Positions 36,643-45,646 of a DNA stretch of 64,000 nucleotides are shown here, piece by piece. The notes beneath the pieces are model-generated. The model saw only the letters and a list, made by a program, of their open reading frames with translations. It searched no databases and was not told the origin of the DNA. The stretch's first letter is position 1; every line of letters starts with the position of its first letter. Location: positions 1 to 64,000 of the forward strand of contig NZ_BPQO01000034.1 in the NCBI RefSeq assembly GCF_022179285.1, in the 5' to 3' direction. Position numbers and translations under genes: made by a program. Source of the stretch: Methylobacterium hispanicum (GTDB taxonomy: Bacteria > Pseudomonadota > Alphaproteobacteria > Rhizobiales > Beijerinckiaceae).

Positions 36643-39288
36643 ATGATCCCGCCTGCCGATCACGAGGCCGAACGCCTGACGGCCCTGCGCAGCCTCGGCA
36701 TCCTCGGTTCGCCGCCCGATCCCGATCTCGACGCCATCTGCCGCCTCGCCGCCGAGATGCTCGGCACGCCGACCGTGGCCGTCTCCCTCGTCGACGCGGA
36801 ACGGCAGTGGTTCGTGGCGGGCGTCGGGACCTTCGCGGTCAGCACAGCCCGGAATGCCGCCTTCTGCAACCACGCCATCCGGTCAGACGACATCCTCGTG
36901 GTCGAGGATGCCGGCCTGGACCCGCGCTTCGCGGGCAACCCGCTCGTCACCGGCGCGCCCGGCATCCGGTTCTACGCCGGCGCGCCCCTCAGCCTGAAGC
37001 ACGGCCTGCGGCTCGGCACCCTCTGCCTCATCGACACGCAGCCGCGGGCGCTGGATGATGCGCGGAGGCGCCGGCTCCGCGACTTCGCCGCCCTCGCCGT
37101 CTCGCACCTTCGCCTGCAGGAGACGAAGGTCGCCCTGCAGGCGCGCGAGAACGAACTGCACCGGGCAAACCGCGACCTCGGCCTGGCGGAGCGTTGGGCC
37201 AAGATCGGCCACTGGCGCATCGCGTTCCCCAGCGAGCGCATCACGTGGTCGGACGGGATGTACCCCATCTTCGGCCGTCCACCCGGGGCCGGGGCGCCGA
37301 CGAAGCAAGCGGTGCTCGACACGTTCCATCCGGAGGACCGAGAAGATGTGCGCGTCCGCCTTGAGCGGACCGCCATGGGAGGTGAGGCCTACGAGCATCG
37401 TCCGCGCTTCGTTCGTACGGACGGCGAGATCCGCGTCGTGCTGGCCCACGCGGTCGCCGAGCGGGACGCCGCGGGCGAGGTCGTCGGGCTGTTCGGCGCC
37501 TGCATGGACGTGACCGACCTCGTCCGGGTCGAGGACGACCTGCGCGCGACCTCGGCGCTGCTCCGCGCAACCTTGGAGCACATGGACCAGGGCCTCCTTA
37601 TGGTGGACGCCGCACGGCGTGTCCGCGTGCACAACCGGCGCGCGCTTGAGCTTCTCGACCTGCCGGGGGAGCTCCTGCGCGGCGAGCCGAGTTTCGAGGC
37701 GGTGCGGCGCCATCAGGTCGCCCGCGGCGAGACGGCGGACCCGGCCGAGGCGCTGCCTCCTTCGGGACGGGAGCAGGCGAGGGAGGCCGACAGCCGGATC
37801 CACGAGCGGGAGCGCCCGGAGGGGACCGTCCTTGAGGTCCGTACGGTGCCGCTCGAAGGCGGCGGGATGGTGCGCACCTACACGGACATCACCGCGCGTA
37901 AGCGGGCCGAGGCCCAGATCGCCCACATGGCGCACCACGACGCGCTGACCGGCCTCGCGAACCGGACCCGCTTCCGCGAGTGCCTCGACCGACGGCTCGC
38001 AGAGGTCGGCCACCACGACGCGACGTGCGCCGTGCTCTGCCTGGATCTCGACCGCTTCAAGGCGGTGAACGACACGCTCGGCCACCCGGCCGGCGACGCG
38101 CTGCTACGGTCCGTCGCTGCCCGGATGCGCGACCGCCTACGGGAGGGGGACGTCCTGGCGCGGCTCGGCGGGGACGAGTTCGCCGTGCTGACCGCTCCCG
38201 TCGCCAACCCGGGGCAGGGCGCCGCCGTGGCCGCGCGCCTGGTCGAGGCCCTTCAGGCGCCGTTCCGCATCGAGGGACACGAGATCACGGTCGGGGCCAG
38301 CATCGGGATCGCGCTCGCGCCAGAGCACGGCCGGGACGGCGACACGCTGTTCAAGAACGCCGACCTCGCGCTTTACGCGGCCAAGGACTCGGGCCGCGAC
38401 GGGTACCGGTTCTATCACCCTGCGATGGGTCAGGCCGCGAGCGGCCGGCAGCGGCTGGAGCTCGACCTGCGCGGGGCGCTCGCGCGGGACCAGTTCGAGC
38501 TGCACTACCAGCCCGTGGTCGACGCGCGCTCGCTGGCGATCACCGGGTTCGAGGCGCTGATCCGCTGGACGCACCCGACCCGAGGCCGCGTCCCGCCGGA
38601 CGCCTTCATACCGGTGGCCGAGGAAACGGGGCTCATCGTGCCGGTCGGCGAGTGGGTGCTCCGCAACGCCTGCGAGGAGGCGGCGCGATGGCCGGGAGAC
38701 ATGCGCCTGGCCGTCAACGTCTCGGCCGTCCAGCTGATGCGGCCCGGCCTGGTCGAGGGCGTCGTCGCGACGCTGGCCGCCACCGGCCTGCACGCCGGTC
38801 GCCTGGAGTTGGAGATCACCGAGACCGCGCTCCTGCGGGACAACCCCGCGGTCCTGGCCTGCCTGCACGAGTTGCGAGGCCTCGGCGTGCGCTTCGCGCT
38901 CGACGACTTCGGCACAGGATACTCTTCGCTGAGTTACCTGCGGAGGTTCCCGCTCGACCGGATCAAGATCGACCGCTCCTTCGTCGAGGCGGTGGACGAT
39001 CCGGGCACGGCAGCCATCGTCGGGGCCATCGCCGGCCTAGGGGCCTCCCTCGGCGCTGCGGTCACGGCCGAGGGCGTCGAGACGGAGCGGCAGCTCCACG
39101 CGGTGCGGCTGTCCGGCTGCGGCGAGGCGCAGGGCTACCTGTTCGGCAAACCCCTGCCCGCGGCCGAGGCCGCCGCCTTCCTGCGCCGGAAGGCCGGGAC
39201 GAAGGCCGCATTGCCCGGGCAGCCCTGGGACCGCTGCGGGCGGGGCAGGTCACGATGCGGACCGCCCTGGCCTGCGCGCCGCGGATGA
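36643..39288 (+). CDS. GAF-PAS-GGDEF-EAL cyclic-di-GMP signalling protein
   Basis: An 881-residue cytoplasmic multidomain protein. In order: a GAF domain (about 10-165, starting EAERLTALRSLGIL), PAS-like domains (about 185-300 and 305-425), a diguanylate cyclase GGDEF domain (about 430-600, with the exact GGDEF motif, in RLGGDEFAVL) and a phosphodiesterase EAL domain (about 610-865, with EALIRW, NVSAVQL, DDFGTGYSSL and the QGYLFGKPL end). Both catalytic motifs are intact, so it could make or break c-di-GMP, switched by the sensors. A TTG 31 codons upstream (36550) is an alternative start. It stands alone between long gaps. Confidence 0.93.
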   Translation: MIPPADHEAERLTALRSLGILGSPPDPDLDAICRLAAEMLGTPTVAVSLVDAERQWFVAGVGTFAVSTARNAAFCNHAIRSDDILVVEDAGLDPRFAGNPLVTGAPGIRFYAGAPLSLKHGLRLGTLCLIDTQPRALDDARRRRLRDFAALAVSHLRLQETKVALQARENELHRANRDLGLAERWAKIGHWRIAFPSERITWSDGMYPIFGRPPGAGAPTKQAVLDTFHPEDREDVRVRLERTAMGGEAYEHRPRFVRTDGEIRVVLAHAVAERDAAGEVVGLFGACMDVTDLVRVEDDLRATSALLRATLEHMDQGLLMVDAARRVRVHNRRALELLDLPGELLRGEPSFEAVRRHQVARGETADPAEALPPSGREQAREADSRIHERERPEGTVLEVRTVPLEGGGMVRTYTDITARKRAEAQIAHMAHHDALTGLANRTRFRECLDRRLAEVGHHDATCAVLCLDLDRFKAVNDTLGHPAGDALLRSVAARMRDRLREGDVLARLGGDEFAVLTAPVANPGQGAAVAARLVEALQAPFRIEGHEITVGASIGIALAPEHGRDGDTLFKNADLALYAAKDSGRDGYRFYHPAMGQAASGRQRLELDLRGALARDQFELHYQPVVDARSLAITGFEALIRWTHPTRGRVPPDAFIPVAEETGLIVPVGEWVLRNACEEAARWPGDMRLAVNVSAVQLMRPGLVEGVVATLAATGLHAGRLELEITETALLRDNPAVLACLHELRGLGVRFALDDFGTGYSSLSYLRRFPLDRIKIDRSFVEAVDDPGTAAIVGAIAGLGASLGAAVTAEGVETERQLHAVRLSGCGEAQGYLFGKPLPAAEAAAFLRRKAGTKAALPGQPWDRCGRGRSRCGPPWPARRG

Positions 39289-40018
39289 TCCGGCGGACGC
39301 CGCGCAGCTAGCTTGGCGGTAGGCGACACGGCCGCTTAAGATTCGTTGCGGTACGCTCGATTCGGCGAACGTCCGTCACGTTCGTCGCCGCCGTCGCAGG
39401 GTCGGATACCCGGCCGGCGCTTCGCGGTTACCAAGACAGCGGAGGCGGTCGGAGGCGCCCATGGAGGCTCGGCCGACCACGGCGCTCGACGAGACCTCGC
39501 CGGCGGACCTGTTCGCGGCCTCACCGGTCGCGGCCGGCCGCCCCCCCAGCACGTTCCGGCCAGGCTGAGCCGGCGGGCGTTCTCGGGAGCGGGTTCGTCG
39601 GACCCTGGATGCCTCTCGAAGTTTTAACGGCAGCCGGTCCACCCCTCGGCCCAGCCGCGACGCCTCCCGGCCAGCTACGACGCACTGCAGAGGTGCATGC
39701 GTAGATCCCTCACCGTGGTGACGGCGAACGCAAGACGCCGACCCGCTCGTCCGGTCGCGCGCGCCCGCACTCGTCCCGGACCCGCTTCTCGACCGCTCGG
39801 GCGCCGGGGCCACGTGTTCGACCTCTTGCCGCGCACGCGCGCCTCGCCGGCCTCCTGTGCCGCACGCGCGGACAAGGAGCCCCTCGAAGAACGCCGCGCA
39901 TCCGTGGCACCCGGCGGCACCAGCACATGGACGCACCGCGACCGTGCAGCCGCCGCCCCGTCGCGCGTCGGCGCGGATTGCCCCAAATCCGACGACCGCC
40001 TTCGCCGGCGTAAGCCGG
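39289..40018. other. Intergenic stretch with no supported gene
   Basis: About 730 bases between two convergent genes. Frames are Arg/Pro-rich on both strands. No repeats with a clear role were seen. Confidence 0.55.
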
Positions 40019-40246
40019 TCAACGCAGCGTTCCCAGGGTTTCGCGCGGGCCTTGGCCGCTCGCGTAGGGCTCCGTCGAGGCCGCGGAGGTTAGGATCTGC
40101 CTGCCGACGACGCCGCACGCCCCCGCGACGGCGATGGCCAACAGGATGCGCAGGAACGTCCTCCGCGCGGCCGCCAGGACGCCCGGCCGCACACGGCGCC
40201 TTCGCCCGGCGTTCCTGGATGTCCAGGCATGGCGTTCCGGGCCCAT
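40019..40246 (-). CDS. Small single-helix membrane protein
   Basis: A 75-residue protein. An Arg-rich cytoplasmic N-terminus is followed by one membrane helix (about 30-50, TFLRILLAIAVAGACGVVG) and a short hydrophilic end. GGAGAG lies eight bases before the ATG at 40246, and the gene follows the outer-membrane-type gene by 62 bases in the same direction. It is probably the last gene of the metal-linked operon. Family unknown. Confidence 0.5.
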   Translation of the reverse strand: MGPERHAWTSRNAGRRRRVRPGVLAAARRTFLRILLAIAVAGACGVVGRQILTSAASTEPYASGQGPRETLGTLR

Positions 40247-40308
40247 TCGAACTCTCCGATCTCGCGGTAAACCAGCCGAGGGCCGCGGGAGGCTGCGCGT
40301 CCGGCCTT

Positions 40309-41142
40309 TCAGCGGGGCGGGTCGAACGAGTACGGGAAGCTTAGCGAATGCTGCAGGCCGGCCGTGACGCGGAAGTCCTGCCGGCGGTCGCCGCCGAAGC
40401 CGACCCCGACACCCCCGGTCAAGACTGTCTGGGGCGTGACGATGTAGCGGGCGCCGATCTCAGCCAGGTTCACCGCGCGCCCCCTTTCGCGGTCGGTCTC
40501 GCGGAAGATGTCGGCGACCAGCACTACGTTGTTCGACACCGGCTGGCTGTAGCCCACCCCGACACGGTAGCGGTCGCGCCGCTCCGCCTCGCGCCCTGTG
40601 GTTGGGTCGTAGTTGTGGAACCATGACGCGTTGAAGTGAATCCGGCGCGGCACGTAGGAGTAGGGCGAAAGCCCCTCCGGGTCCGGCGTGCCGATGCTCT
40701 TGGTCGCCAGGAACTTGAGCTCGGTCTCGGTCCCGCCCGCCATGCGGCCGTAGGGGGTGTTGACGCCGAGCGCGACCGCCAGGGCCGGCAGGACGAGGTC
40801 TTCCTGGTTGAAGTTGTAGAAGCCTTGGGCCCGGAACGCTCCCTGGTCGGTGTCGCTCGCCGTGCCAACCCTGTAAGGCGCCTCGACAGATAACTGGAAG
40901 TTCTTGAAGGCCCCCCACTCCACGCGGGGCACGGCCATCAGGCTGCTGAGGCCACGCGGGTCGTTCCGGGTGCGGTTGTACTGGAAGTAGGACTGTACTT
41001 CGAGGCCGTTCTCCTTGATCGGGTAGGCGTCCTCGACGGTGATGGGCAGCCCCTCCTCCAGGTTGGTGTGATCCGCGGCGAGCGCCGGGCCGGCGGAGGC
41101 GACGAGGGCGGCCGCGAGGGCGGCGCGAACGATCTTCGGCAT
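40309..41142 (-). CDS. Outer-membrane beta-barrel-like protein
   Basis: A 277-residue exported protein with a signal peptide (residues 1-22, ending PALAA). The mature protein consists of alternating hydrophobic/hydrophilic beta-strands and ends with aromatic residues (SFPYSFDPPR), like the MetA/transporter-type outer-membrane barrels sometimes linked to phenol degradation or metal efflux. Glycine-rich strands such as VLTGGVGVGFGG support a barrel. It starts 13 bases after the upstream Met/His-rich Tat protein gene, so they are co-transcribed. A metal- or solute-passage role is inferred from context. Confidence 0.72.
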   Translation of the reverse strand: MPKIVRAALAAALVASAGPALAADHTNLEEGLPITVEDAYPIKENGLEVQSYFQYNRTRNDPRGLSSLMAVPRVEWGAFKNFQLSVEAPYRVGTASDTDQGAFRAQGFYNFNQEDLVLPALAVALGVNTPYGRMAGGTETELKFLATKSIGTPDPEGLSPYSYVPRRIHFNASWFHNYDPTTGREAERRDRYRVGVGYSQPVSNNVVLVADIFRETDRERGRAVNLAEIGARYIVTPQTVLTGGVGVGFGGDRRQDFRVTAGLQHSLSFPYSFDPPR

Positions 41143-41155
41143 GGCGCGGGGCTCC

Positions 41156-42523
41156 TCAGCGCACGGCGACGCGGGCCGGGCCGAAGCTCGGCTCGACGCC
41201 CATGTCGATGGGGGCCACGTCCGGGATGCGGGCGGCCTTGGCCTTCCAGGCGGAGACCATGTGCTCGACCATCATGGCCGGGGTCTCCCCGGGCTCGGTC
41301 GAGCCCGGCATCATCCGCATGCCGGGGGCGACCTGCATCAAGGCGTCGTGGAGCGAGCCGGGAACCTCGCCGGGCTCGATTCCGAGCCGGCCGTTCATCA
41401 TCATCTGCCGCATGACGGCGGCCTTCCGGTCCTTGGAGAGGCCGCCCGGATACATCATCGGCAGCATCTCCATGAGCATGTCCATCATGATCATGCCCAT
41501 CGCGCCCTGGGGCGAGCGCACCCAAGCCGGGTAGGTGCGCGGATCGTAGCCCGGATGCGGCTCGCGGAACTTGCGCGCGTAAACCTCGTCGCCGGGCTGG
41601 TAGCCCATGGCCTCGATGACGCGGTACATCTCCGCCCGCTTCTCCTCGACCGACCAGCCCTTGTAGGCCAGGATCGAGTAGGCGATGCCGTGCAGCATGT
41701 GCAGGTTGTCGAAGATGTTTGCGCTCTCCGGGCTCATTCGAGAGTAGCGCGGCATGATCTCGCGCGAGAGCACCATTCGCTGCGGGCGGTCGTTAAGGAT
41801 CTCGCGGTACATGGTCTCCTCGACGGCCTTGATCGCGACCTCCTGATCATGGTTACCCGAGATCATCTGGGCTTCGTAGACGGCCGGATGCCACCAGTGG
41901 GCGACGTAGAACAGGCTCTGGTCGAGCGGGTAGAAGTTCCGGAAGTGGTTCAGGTAGGGCTTCATCATGATGCCCGCGCGCCGCATCGTGAGTTCGAGCG
42001 GCGCCACGCTGCGGGGCACGCCCGGCGTCTGCATCTCAAGGTAGTAGCGGACCGTGCGGTCCGTCCAAACCTTCTTCTCGGCCCAAGGGATCTCACGGAA
42101 CGACATCACGTCGTAGGTCTGCTCGTGATGCATGTGCGTCCAGTCGATCGTCCGGAACAGCGTGTGCATCGCCCGGTCGACGTAGCTTGAGTAGTACGGC
42201 ATCTCCGGCTCGGTCGCCGGCGGATCGCGCAGCCACTCCTGGGCCTCCTTGTCGAAGCGGGCGTCGACGGCGGCGTGGTCCTCGAAGCGCGTCAACTGCA
42301 GCAAGTCGTGCTGCTTCGAGTGGAAGAAGTGCATCCCGGCGCCGATGCGGTACGCGCGGTTGTGCCGGTAGAAGAAGGCGAGGTTGTAAGGCCCCTTGAG
42401 GAAGCTCACCCCGTTGCGCTGTTCGAGCGCGAGGGCCCGGCCGACGCCCCGCGGCAGGGATGCCGCCGCGCCGAAGACCCCGGCGGCGCCGGTGAGAAGG
42501 GCTCGTCGCGACATACCGGCCAT
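41156..42523 (-). CDS. Tat-exported Met/His-rich protein, probable metal handling
   Basis: A 455-residue protein with a twin-arginine signal (MSRRALLTGAAG) and so exported folded, typical of cofactor- or metal-loaded proteins. The mature part is rich in His and Met: FFHSKQHD, THMHHEQTYD, YVAHWWHP and a run of Met around MGMIMMDMLMEMLPMMY (about 345-361). No known oxidase or hydrolase family could be named. The start at 42523 is set by GGAGGT upstream; a TACCC-N5-GGGTA dyad lies 15 bases further. Genes for a CsoR-like repressor and a Cys-rich copper-storage-like protein are adjacent. A periplasmic copper role is likely but inferred. Confidence 0.8.
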   Translation of the reverse strand: MAGMSRRALLTGAAGVFGAAASLPRGVGRALALEQRNGVSFLKGPYNLAFFYRHNRAYRIGAGMHFFHSKQHDLLQLTRFEDHAAVDARFDKEAQEWLRDPPATEPEMPYYSSYVDRAMHTLFRTIDWTHMHHEQTYDVMSFREIPWAEKKVWTDRTVRYYLEMQTPGVPRSVAPLELTMRRAGIMMKPYLNHFRNFYPLDQSLFYVAHWWHPAVYEAQMISGNHDQEVAIKAVEETMYREILNDRPQRMVLSREIMPRYSRMSPESANIFDNLHMLHGIAYSILAYKGWSVEEKRAEMYRVIEAMGYQPGDEVYARKFREPHPGYDPRTYPAWVRSPQGAMGMIMMDMLMEMLPMMYPGGLSKDRKAAVMRQMMMNGRLGIEPGEVPGSLHDALMQVAPGMRMMPGSTEPGETPAMMVEHMVSAWKAKAARIPDVAPIDMGVEPSFGPARVAVR

Positions 42524-42537
42524 CGGCACCTCCGTTA

Positions 42538-42552
42538 TACCCCTCATGGGTA
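42538..42552 (-). promoter_or_regulatory. CsoR-type operator upstream of Met/His-rich gene
   Basis: TACCC-CTCAT-GGGTA, a perfect dyad 15 bases before the start codon at 42523. It shares arms and spacing with 43178-43194 and 47849-47863. Repressors of the CsoR/RcnR family bind such G/C-tract dyads; one is encoded next door. Confidence 0.65.
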
Positions 42553-42821
42553 AACGCGCCGACAATCGTTCGTCAAAGCCAGTCGCGAGTTAATCCGCGG
42601 CTCCCGGCCGGATCCGGCTGGATGTTGCCAAAGTGCGACAATCCGGGCGGCGGGGCAGGCTGCCCCGCCGCCATCGTCACGCCCCATGCCGGGCAACCTC
42701 CGCGATGGCCAGCCGGCAGAATGCAGCGCCGGACGGCAGCTACGGCGGCGCCATGGCGCGCCTCTTGCCCGGACTTCCAGGCGCGGGACCTTGAGCGGGC
42801 CTGGCGGGAATGCCGGAGGTG

Positions 42822-43124
42822 TCAGACGATGCGAGCGATGAGACCGCCGACCTCGTCGGCCAGGCGCTGCCGCTCGGTATCCGAGAGGTTCCCGGCCAGC
42901 GAGGATTGCACCAGCGCGTGCATGTGGTCGCGCACCATGTCCGACTGCACGCGCCTGAGCGCAGCGACCACCGCGTCGATCTGGTGCGCGACGTCGATGC
43001 AGTAGCGCCCGTTCTCGATCATTTGCTGCACGCCGCGCACCTGCCCCTCGATTCGACGGAGCCGCGGGATCTGCTGCCTATGGTCGACCGGGACGCCTCC
43101 ATGGTCCTCTTCGGAACCTGCCAT
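42822..43124 (-). CDS. CsoR/RcnR-family metal-sensing repressor
   Basis: A 100-residue all-helical repressor of the DUF156 family. RLRRIEGQVRGVQQMIE is the typical first helix, followed by YCIDVAHQIDAVVAAL with Cys42 and DHMHALV with His67. The second cysteine of Cu(I)-sensing CsoR is Leu71 here, and an N-terminal His15 precedes the fold, so the ligand set (His, Cys, His) looks closer to RcnR/InrS-like variants. Metal specificity (copper, nickel or cobalt) therefore remains open, though the neighbours point to copper. It is divergent from the Cys-rich gene, sharing the operator at 43178. Confidence 0.88.
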   Translation of the reverse strand: MAGSEEDHGGVPVDHRQQIPRLRRIEGQVRGVQQMIENGRYCIDVAHQIDAVVAALRRVQSDMVRDHMHALVQSSLAGNLSDTERQRLADEVGGLIARIV

Positions 43125-43177
43125 GCTGCCGTGTACCTCTGATGGTCGGGCGACCGCTGGCCCCGGGACCCGGAACA

Positions 43178-43194
43178 ATACCCCGGTTGGGTAT
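43178..43194. promoter_or_regulatory. CsoR-type operator in divergent promoter
   Basis: ATACCC-CGGTT-GGGTAT, a six-base-arm dyad lying between the divergent repressor (43124) and Cys-rich gene (43285) starts. It would allow autoregulation of the repressor and control of the storage protein. Confidence 0.72.
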
Positions 43195-43284
43195 GTTGAC
43201 ATTCGCGACGCCCCGGCCTCGTCGGCCTCGGGGCTTCCCTTGATAGTAAGGCTTAGCATCCTCCCGAACAATGCGAGCGACGAC

Positions 43285-43617
43285 ATGCATCAGATGAGCC
43301 ACGATATGCAGGCCTGCATCGACGAGTGCCTGCGCTGCTACCAGACCTGCCTCGGCATGGCCTCGAACCACTGCCTGCCCGCCGGCGGCAAGCACGTCGA
43401 GCCCGGGCACCTGCGCCTGATGCTTGCCTGCGCCGAGATCTGCCGGACTTCGGCGCACTTCATGCTGCTCGGCACGGAGCACCACAAGCATACCTGCGCC
43501 GAGTGCGCCGACGTCTGCGAGGACTGCGCCCGCAGCTGCGAGCAGGTCGGCGACATGCAGGCTTGCGTCGAGCAGTGCCGCCGCTGTGCCGAGAGCTGCC
43601 GCAAGATGGCCGCCTGA
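43285..43617 (+). CDS. Four-helix-bundle Cys-rich copper-storage-like protein (DUF326)
   Basis: A 110-residue protein with 16 cysteines in helix-spaced CxxxC patterns (ACIDECLRC, TCAECADVCEDCARSC, ACVEQCRRCAESC). This is the Csp/DUF326 family, in which cysteines line the core of a four-helix bundle and bind many Cu(I) ions. There is no signal peptide, so it is cytosolic (Csp3-like). It is divergent from the CsoR-like gene with the shared operator between. A start at 43294 is also possible; the ribosome site is weak. Confidence 0.92.
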   Translation: MHQMSHDMQACIDECLRCYQTCLGMASNHCLPAGGKHVEPGHLRLMLACAEICRTSAHFMLLGTEHHKHTCAECADVCEDCARSCEQVGDMQACVEQCRRCAESCRKMAA

Positions 43618-43666
43618 GCCCGAGGGGCTCTCCCACCACAGCATCGTCGCGAGACGGAGAACATCG

Positions 43667-43936
43667 ATGCGTCAGCTGTCCCTCGCGCTCGCCGGCCTGC
43701 TCGCCGCGGCGCTTCCCGGCGCCGCCTCCGCGCAGGTGCCCGCCAGGCCCGGCGTGCCGGGATCCGCCGAGCCCGTGGTCACGCGCACGCCGGGCACGAC
43801 CGGCAACGACCGGAACGTGGTGGTCGCCCCCGGTCCGACCGGGGCATCCACCCTCCAGACCGACTCGGCAGCGGCTGGCAACGCCGGCCAGCCGGCGCGC
43901 GCCGTCCCGCAGGGCAGCGGCGGCGGCAGTCGCTGA
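43667..43936 (+). CDS. Small secreted protein of unknown function
   Basis: An 89-residue protein with a signal peptide (residues 1-22, ending GAASAQ). The mature part is Gly/Pro/Ser/Thr-rich and probably unfolded. GGAG lies upstream of the ATG at 43667. It follows the Cys-rich gene by 49 bases in the same direction and may share its operator. No metal-binding residues are obvious. Confidence 0.7.
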   Translation: MRQLSLALAGLLAAALPGAASAQVPARPGVPGSAEPVVTRTPGTTGNDRNVVVAPGPTGASTLQTDSAAAGNAGQPARAVPQGSGGGSR

Positions 43937-44222
43937 ACGGGGCATTCCGCCCCCTGCCGGGCCTGCCTCGTCAGGATCGCCGCCGCGCAACGGGGTTCCC
44001 GAAGCGGGGCAGGCCCGCGGGGAGCGGTCGTCCGGGGCGACGCGCGACCGGGGCGGGCACGCCAATCCGGCCAGTGCGGTGCGCCTCGGTACCCGCGCCG
44101 GATCCGTGCTCGATGGTGGCGCAACCCGAGGAAGGGTCGACGCCTCGCACCGCCCGCTTGAGCGGCCGCCGCGCTCGCCGGCTGACTGAGGTCGGCGCAT
44201 CGGCTGCGAACGCTCCGGGCGG

Positions 44223-44255
44223 CCCTTGACCTTCCAACGATGGGAAGCCCCATTT
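44223..44255 (+). promoter_or_regulatory. CueR-type operator-promoter of HMA chaperone gene
   Basis: These 33 bases are identical to 24028-24060 in front of copA, including TTGACC, the CCTTCC...GGAAG dyad and the long spacer. It ends 29 bases before the start of the HMA protein. Rightward activation by the CueR encoded at 26628 is expected. The 280 bases before it show no gene. Confidence 0.82.
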
Positions 44256-44284
44256 GGGCGGGGTCCTCAAGAAGGAGACCCTGA

Positions 44285-44548
44285 ATGTGTTGCTGCACGA
44301 ACAACTCCGTCGCCACGCCGTTCCCGGCACGCCGGCCCCAACCCGACACGGTGGTTCTTCGGGTCGAGGACATGACGTGCGGCCACTGCGTGCGAGCGGT
44401 GACGGCCGCCATCGTGCGAGACCTGCCCGGCACGCGAGTGACCGTCGACCTAGGAAGCAAGACACTCACCGTCGGCGGGACGGAAGACGCGGCCGCCGTG
44501 GCACGGGCGGTTGCGTCCGCCGGCTATACCCCTTCACCGGCGGCATGA
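44285..44548 (+). CDS. HMA-domain copper chaperone
   Basis: An 87-residue soluble heavy-metal-associated domain protein (CopZ-like). The binding loop MTCGHC (Cys32, Cys35) is followed by a typical ferredoxin-like fold ending at SAGYTPSP. The N-terminus has three consecutive cysteines (MCCCTNN), which is unusual and might give an additional metal site. AAGGAG lies upstream of the ATG. The CueR-type operator indicates copper induction; the likely partner is the CopA encoded at 24100. Confidence 0.88.
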   Translation: MCCCTNNSVATPFPARRPQPDTVVLRVEDMTCGHCVRAVTAAIVRDLPGTRVTVDLGSKTLTVGGTEDAAAVARAVASAGYTPSPAA

Positions 44549-45091
44549 CGCCGCGGTCCCGGTGCGAAGGCCGGACAGTGGGATGCGATGTCGTTCCGCA
44601 CCGGGACCGTTACCCTGCGACGGCCCATCAGCCTTCCAGCCAGGCGGTCGCCAAGCCCGGCTCGCCACGGGTGGTGGGTCATCTTAAATTCGTTCCCCCT
44701 CGTCGCCGGAAGCCAGCGTCCTGCCGCGATCAGGTTTGACCGTGAAGACGCCCGCGCCCATCCGGGAAGAATGGGGAACACTCAGCCGCTGCGGAAGGCG
44801 AAGGGGACGCACCGTGTCCGGCACCGTCTTCGCCGACCAGTTCTGGTCGGCGGGCTCGGCCACGCCGCCCAACTCTGCCGTCTGCCCTGCAATGCCGCCA
44901 TCGAGGCGCGCGTCCCCTTCGCCCACGCCTTTGCCCACTGCCTCTCCGTGAGGTTAGGCGGATGGAAAGGGCCCTACCCCGGCGCCTGAGACGTCGCCCA
45001 GGTTCCTGCACGTACCAACTGCCGTCGGCCCGAGCCGGAGCTGACCCGGCCGTGCGAGCGCCTCCCGGTCCTGCGCTCCTTCCCGTACTCC
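44549..45091. other. Stretch without a firm gene
   Basis: About 540 bases. A plus-strand frame 44588-44989 (beginning MSFRTGTVTLRRP, with RHGWWVILNS) is in phase with the next frame at 45092 but is separated from it by one stop codon. It could be the front of a broken gene, but there is no family support. Confidence 0.35.
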
Positions 45092-45646
45092 ATGCTCAAC
45101 AATGCCGTCGCCGAGGGCTGCCGCGCCAGGGTCCAGTGCGTGCGGGACCGCGTCATGACCAGGGAGGCGGGCAGGCCGCTGCCGAAGCTGCGCTTCCGCG
45201 GCACCGACGACTGGTCGGTCACGACAGACAACTTCTGGCTGCTCCGCGTCGGCACCGATCATGCCCATCGGCCAGCCAAGGCCGAACACGCGTGCACGGT
45301 GACCACGGAGCGCAACCGGGCGCGCAGGGCCCGCAGGATGGCTGCCCGCGAGACCTCGTGGGCTGACGAACGCGAGCGGGCGACGGTGCTCAGGCTGGCG
45401 GAGCGCGGTGCCAACCGCTTGCTCACCCGCGCCCGGCAAAACGCGGCCCTGCTCATGCGCGACGTGCCTGTGCTGGTCGCCACCGACCCCACGCGCATGG
45501 TGCCGCCGCTGCTGCGGCTGGACGGCCCGGCCGAGCGCCGCGCCCGCCGCGAGGCGGGACTGCCGGTGCCCGCCCTGCGCGGGATGCGCCGCGAGGAGCG
45601 CCGAGCGAGGGCCATTCGGCGCAACACCTGCGCGCCACCCGTTTAG
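45092..45646 (+). CDS. Uncertain reading frame, possibly 5'-truncated
   Basis: A 184-codon frame. Its first 55 residues look protein-like (MLNNAVAEGCRARVQ, then PKLRFRGTDDWSVTTDNF), and the in-frame sequence before the ATG, back to a stop at 44987, also reads sensibly (ERLPVLRSFPYS). The remainder is Arg/Ala-rich. It may be a remnant, perhaps of a mobile-element gene, but no family could be named. The frame is intact but no ribosome site is seen. Confidence 0.3.
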   Translation: MLNNAVAEGCRARVQCVRDRVMTREAGRPLPKLRFRGTDDWSVTTDNFWLLRVGTDHAHRPAKAEHACTVTTERNRARRARRMAARETSWADERERATVLRLAERGANRLLTRARQNAALLMRDVPVLVATDPTRMVPPLLRLDGPAERRARREAGLPVPALRGMRREERRARAIRRNTCAPPV

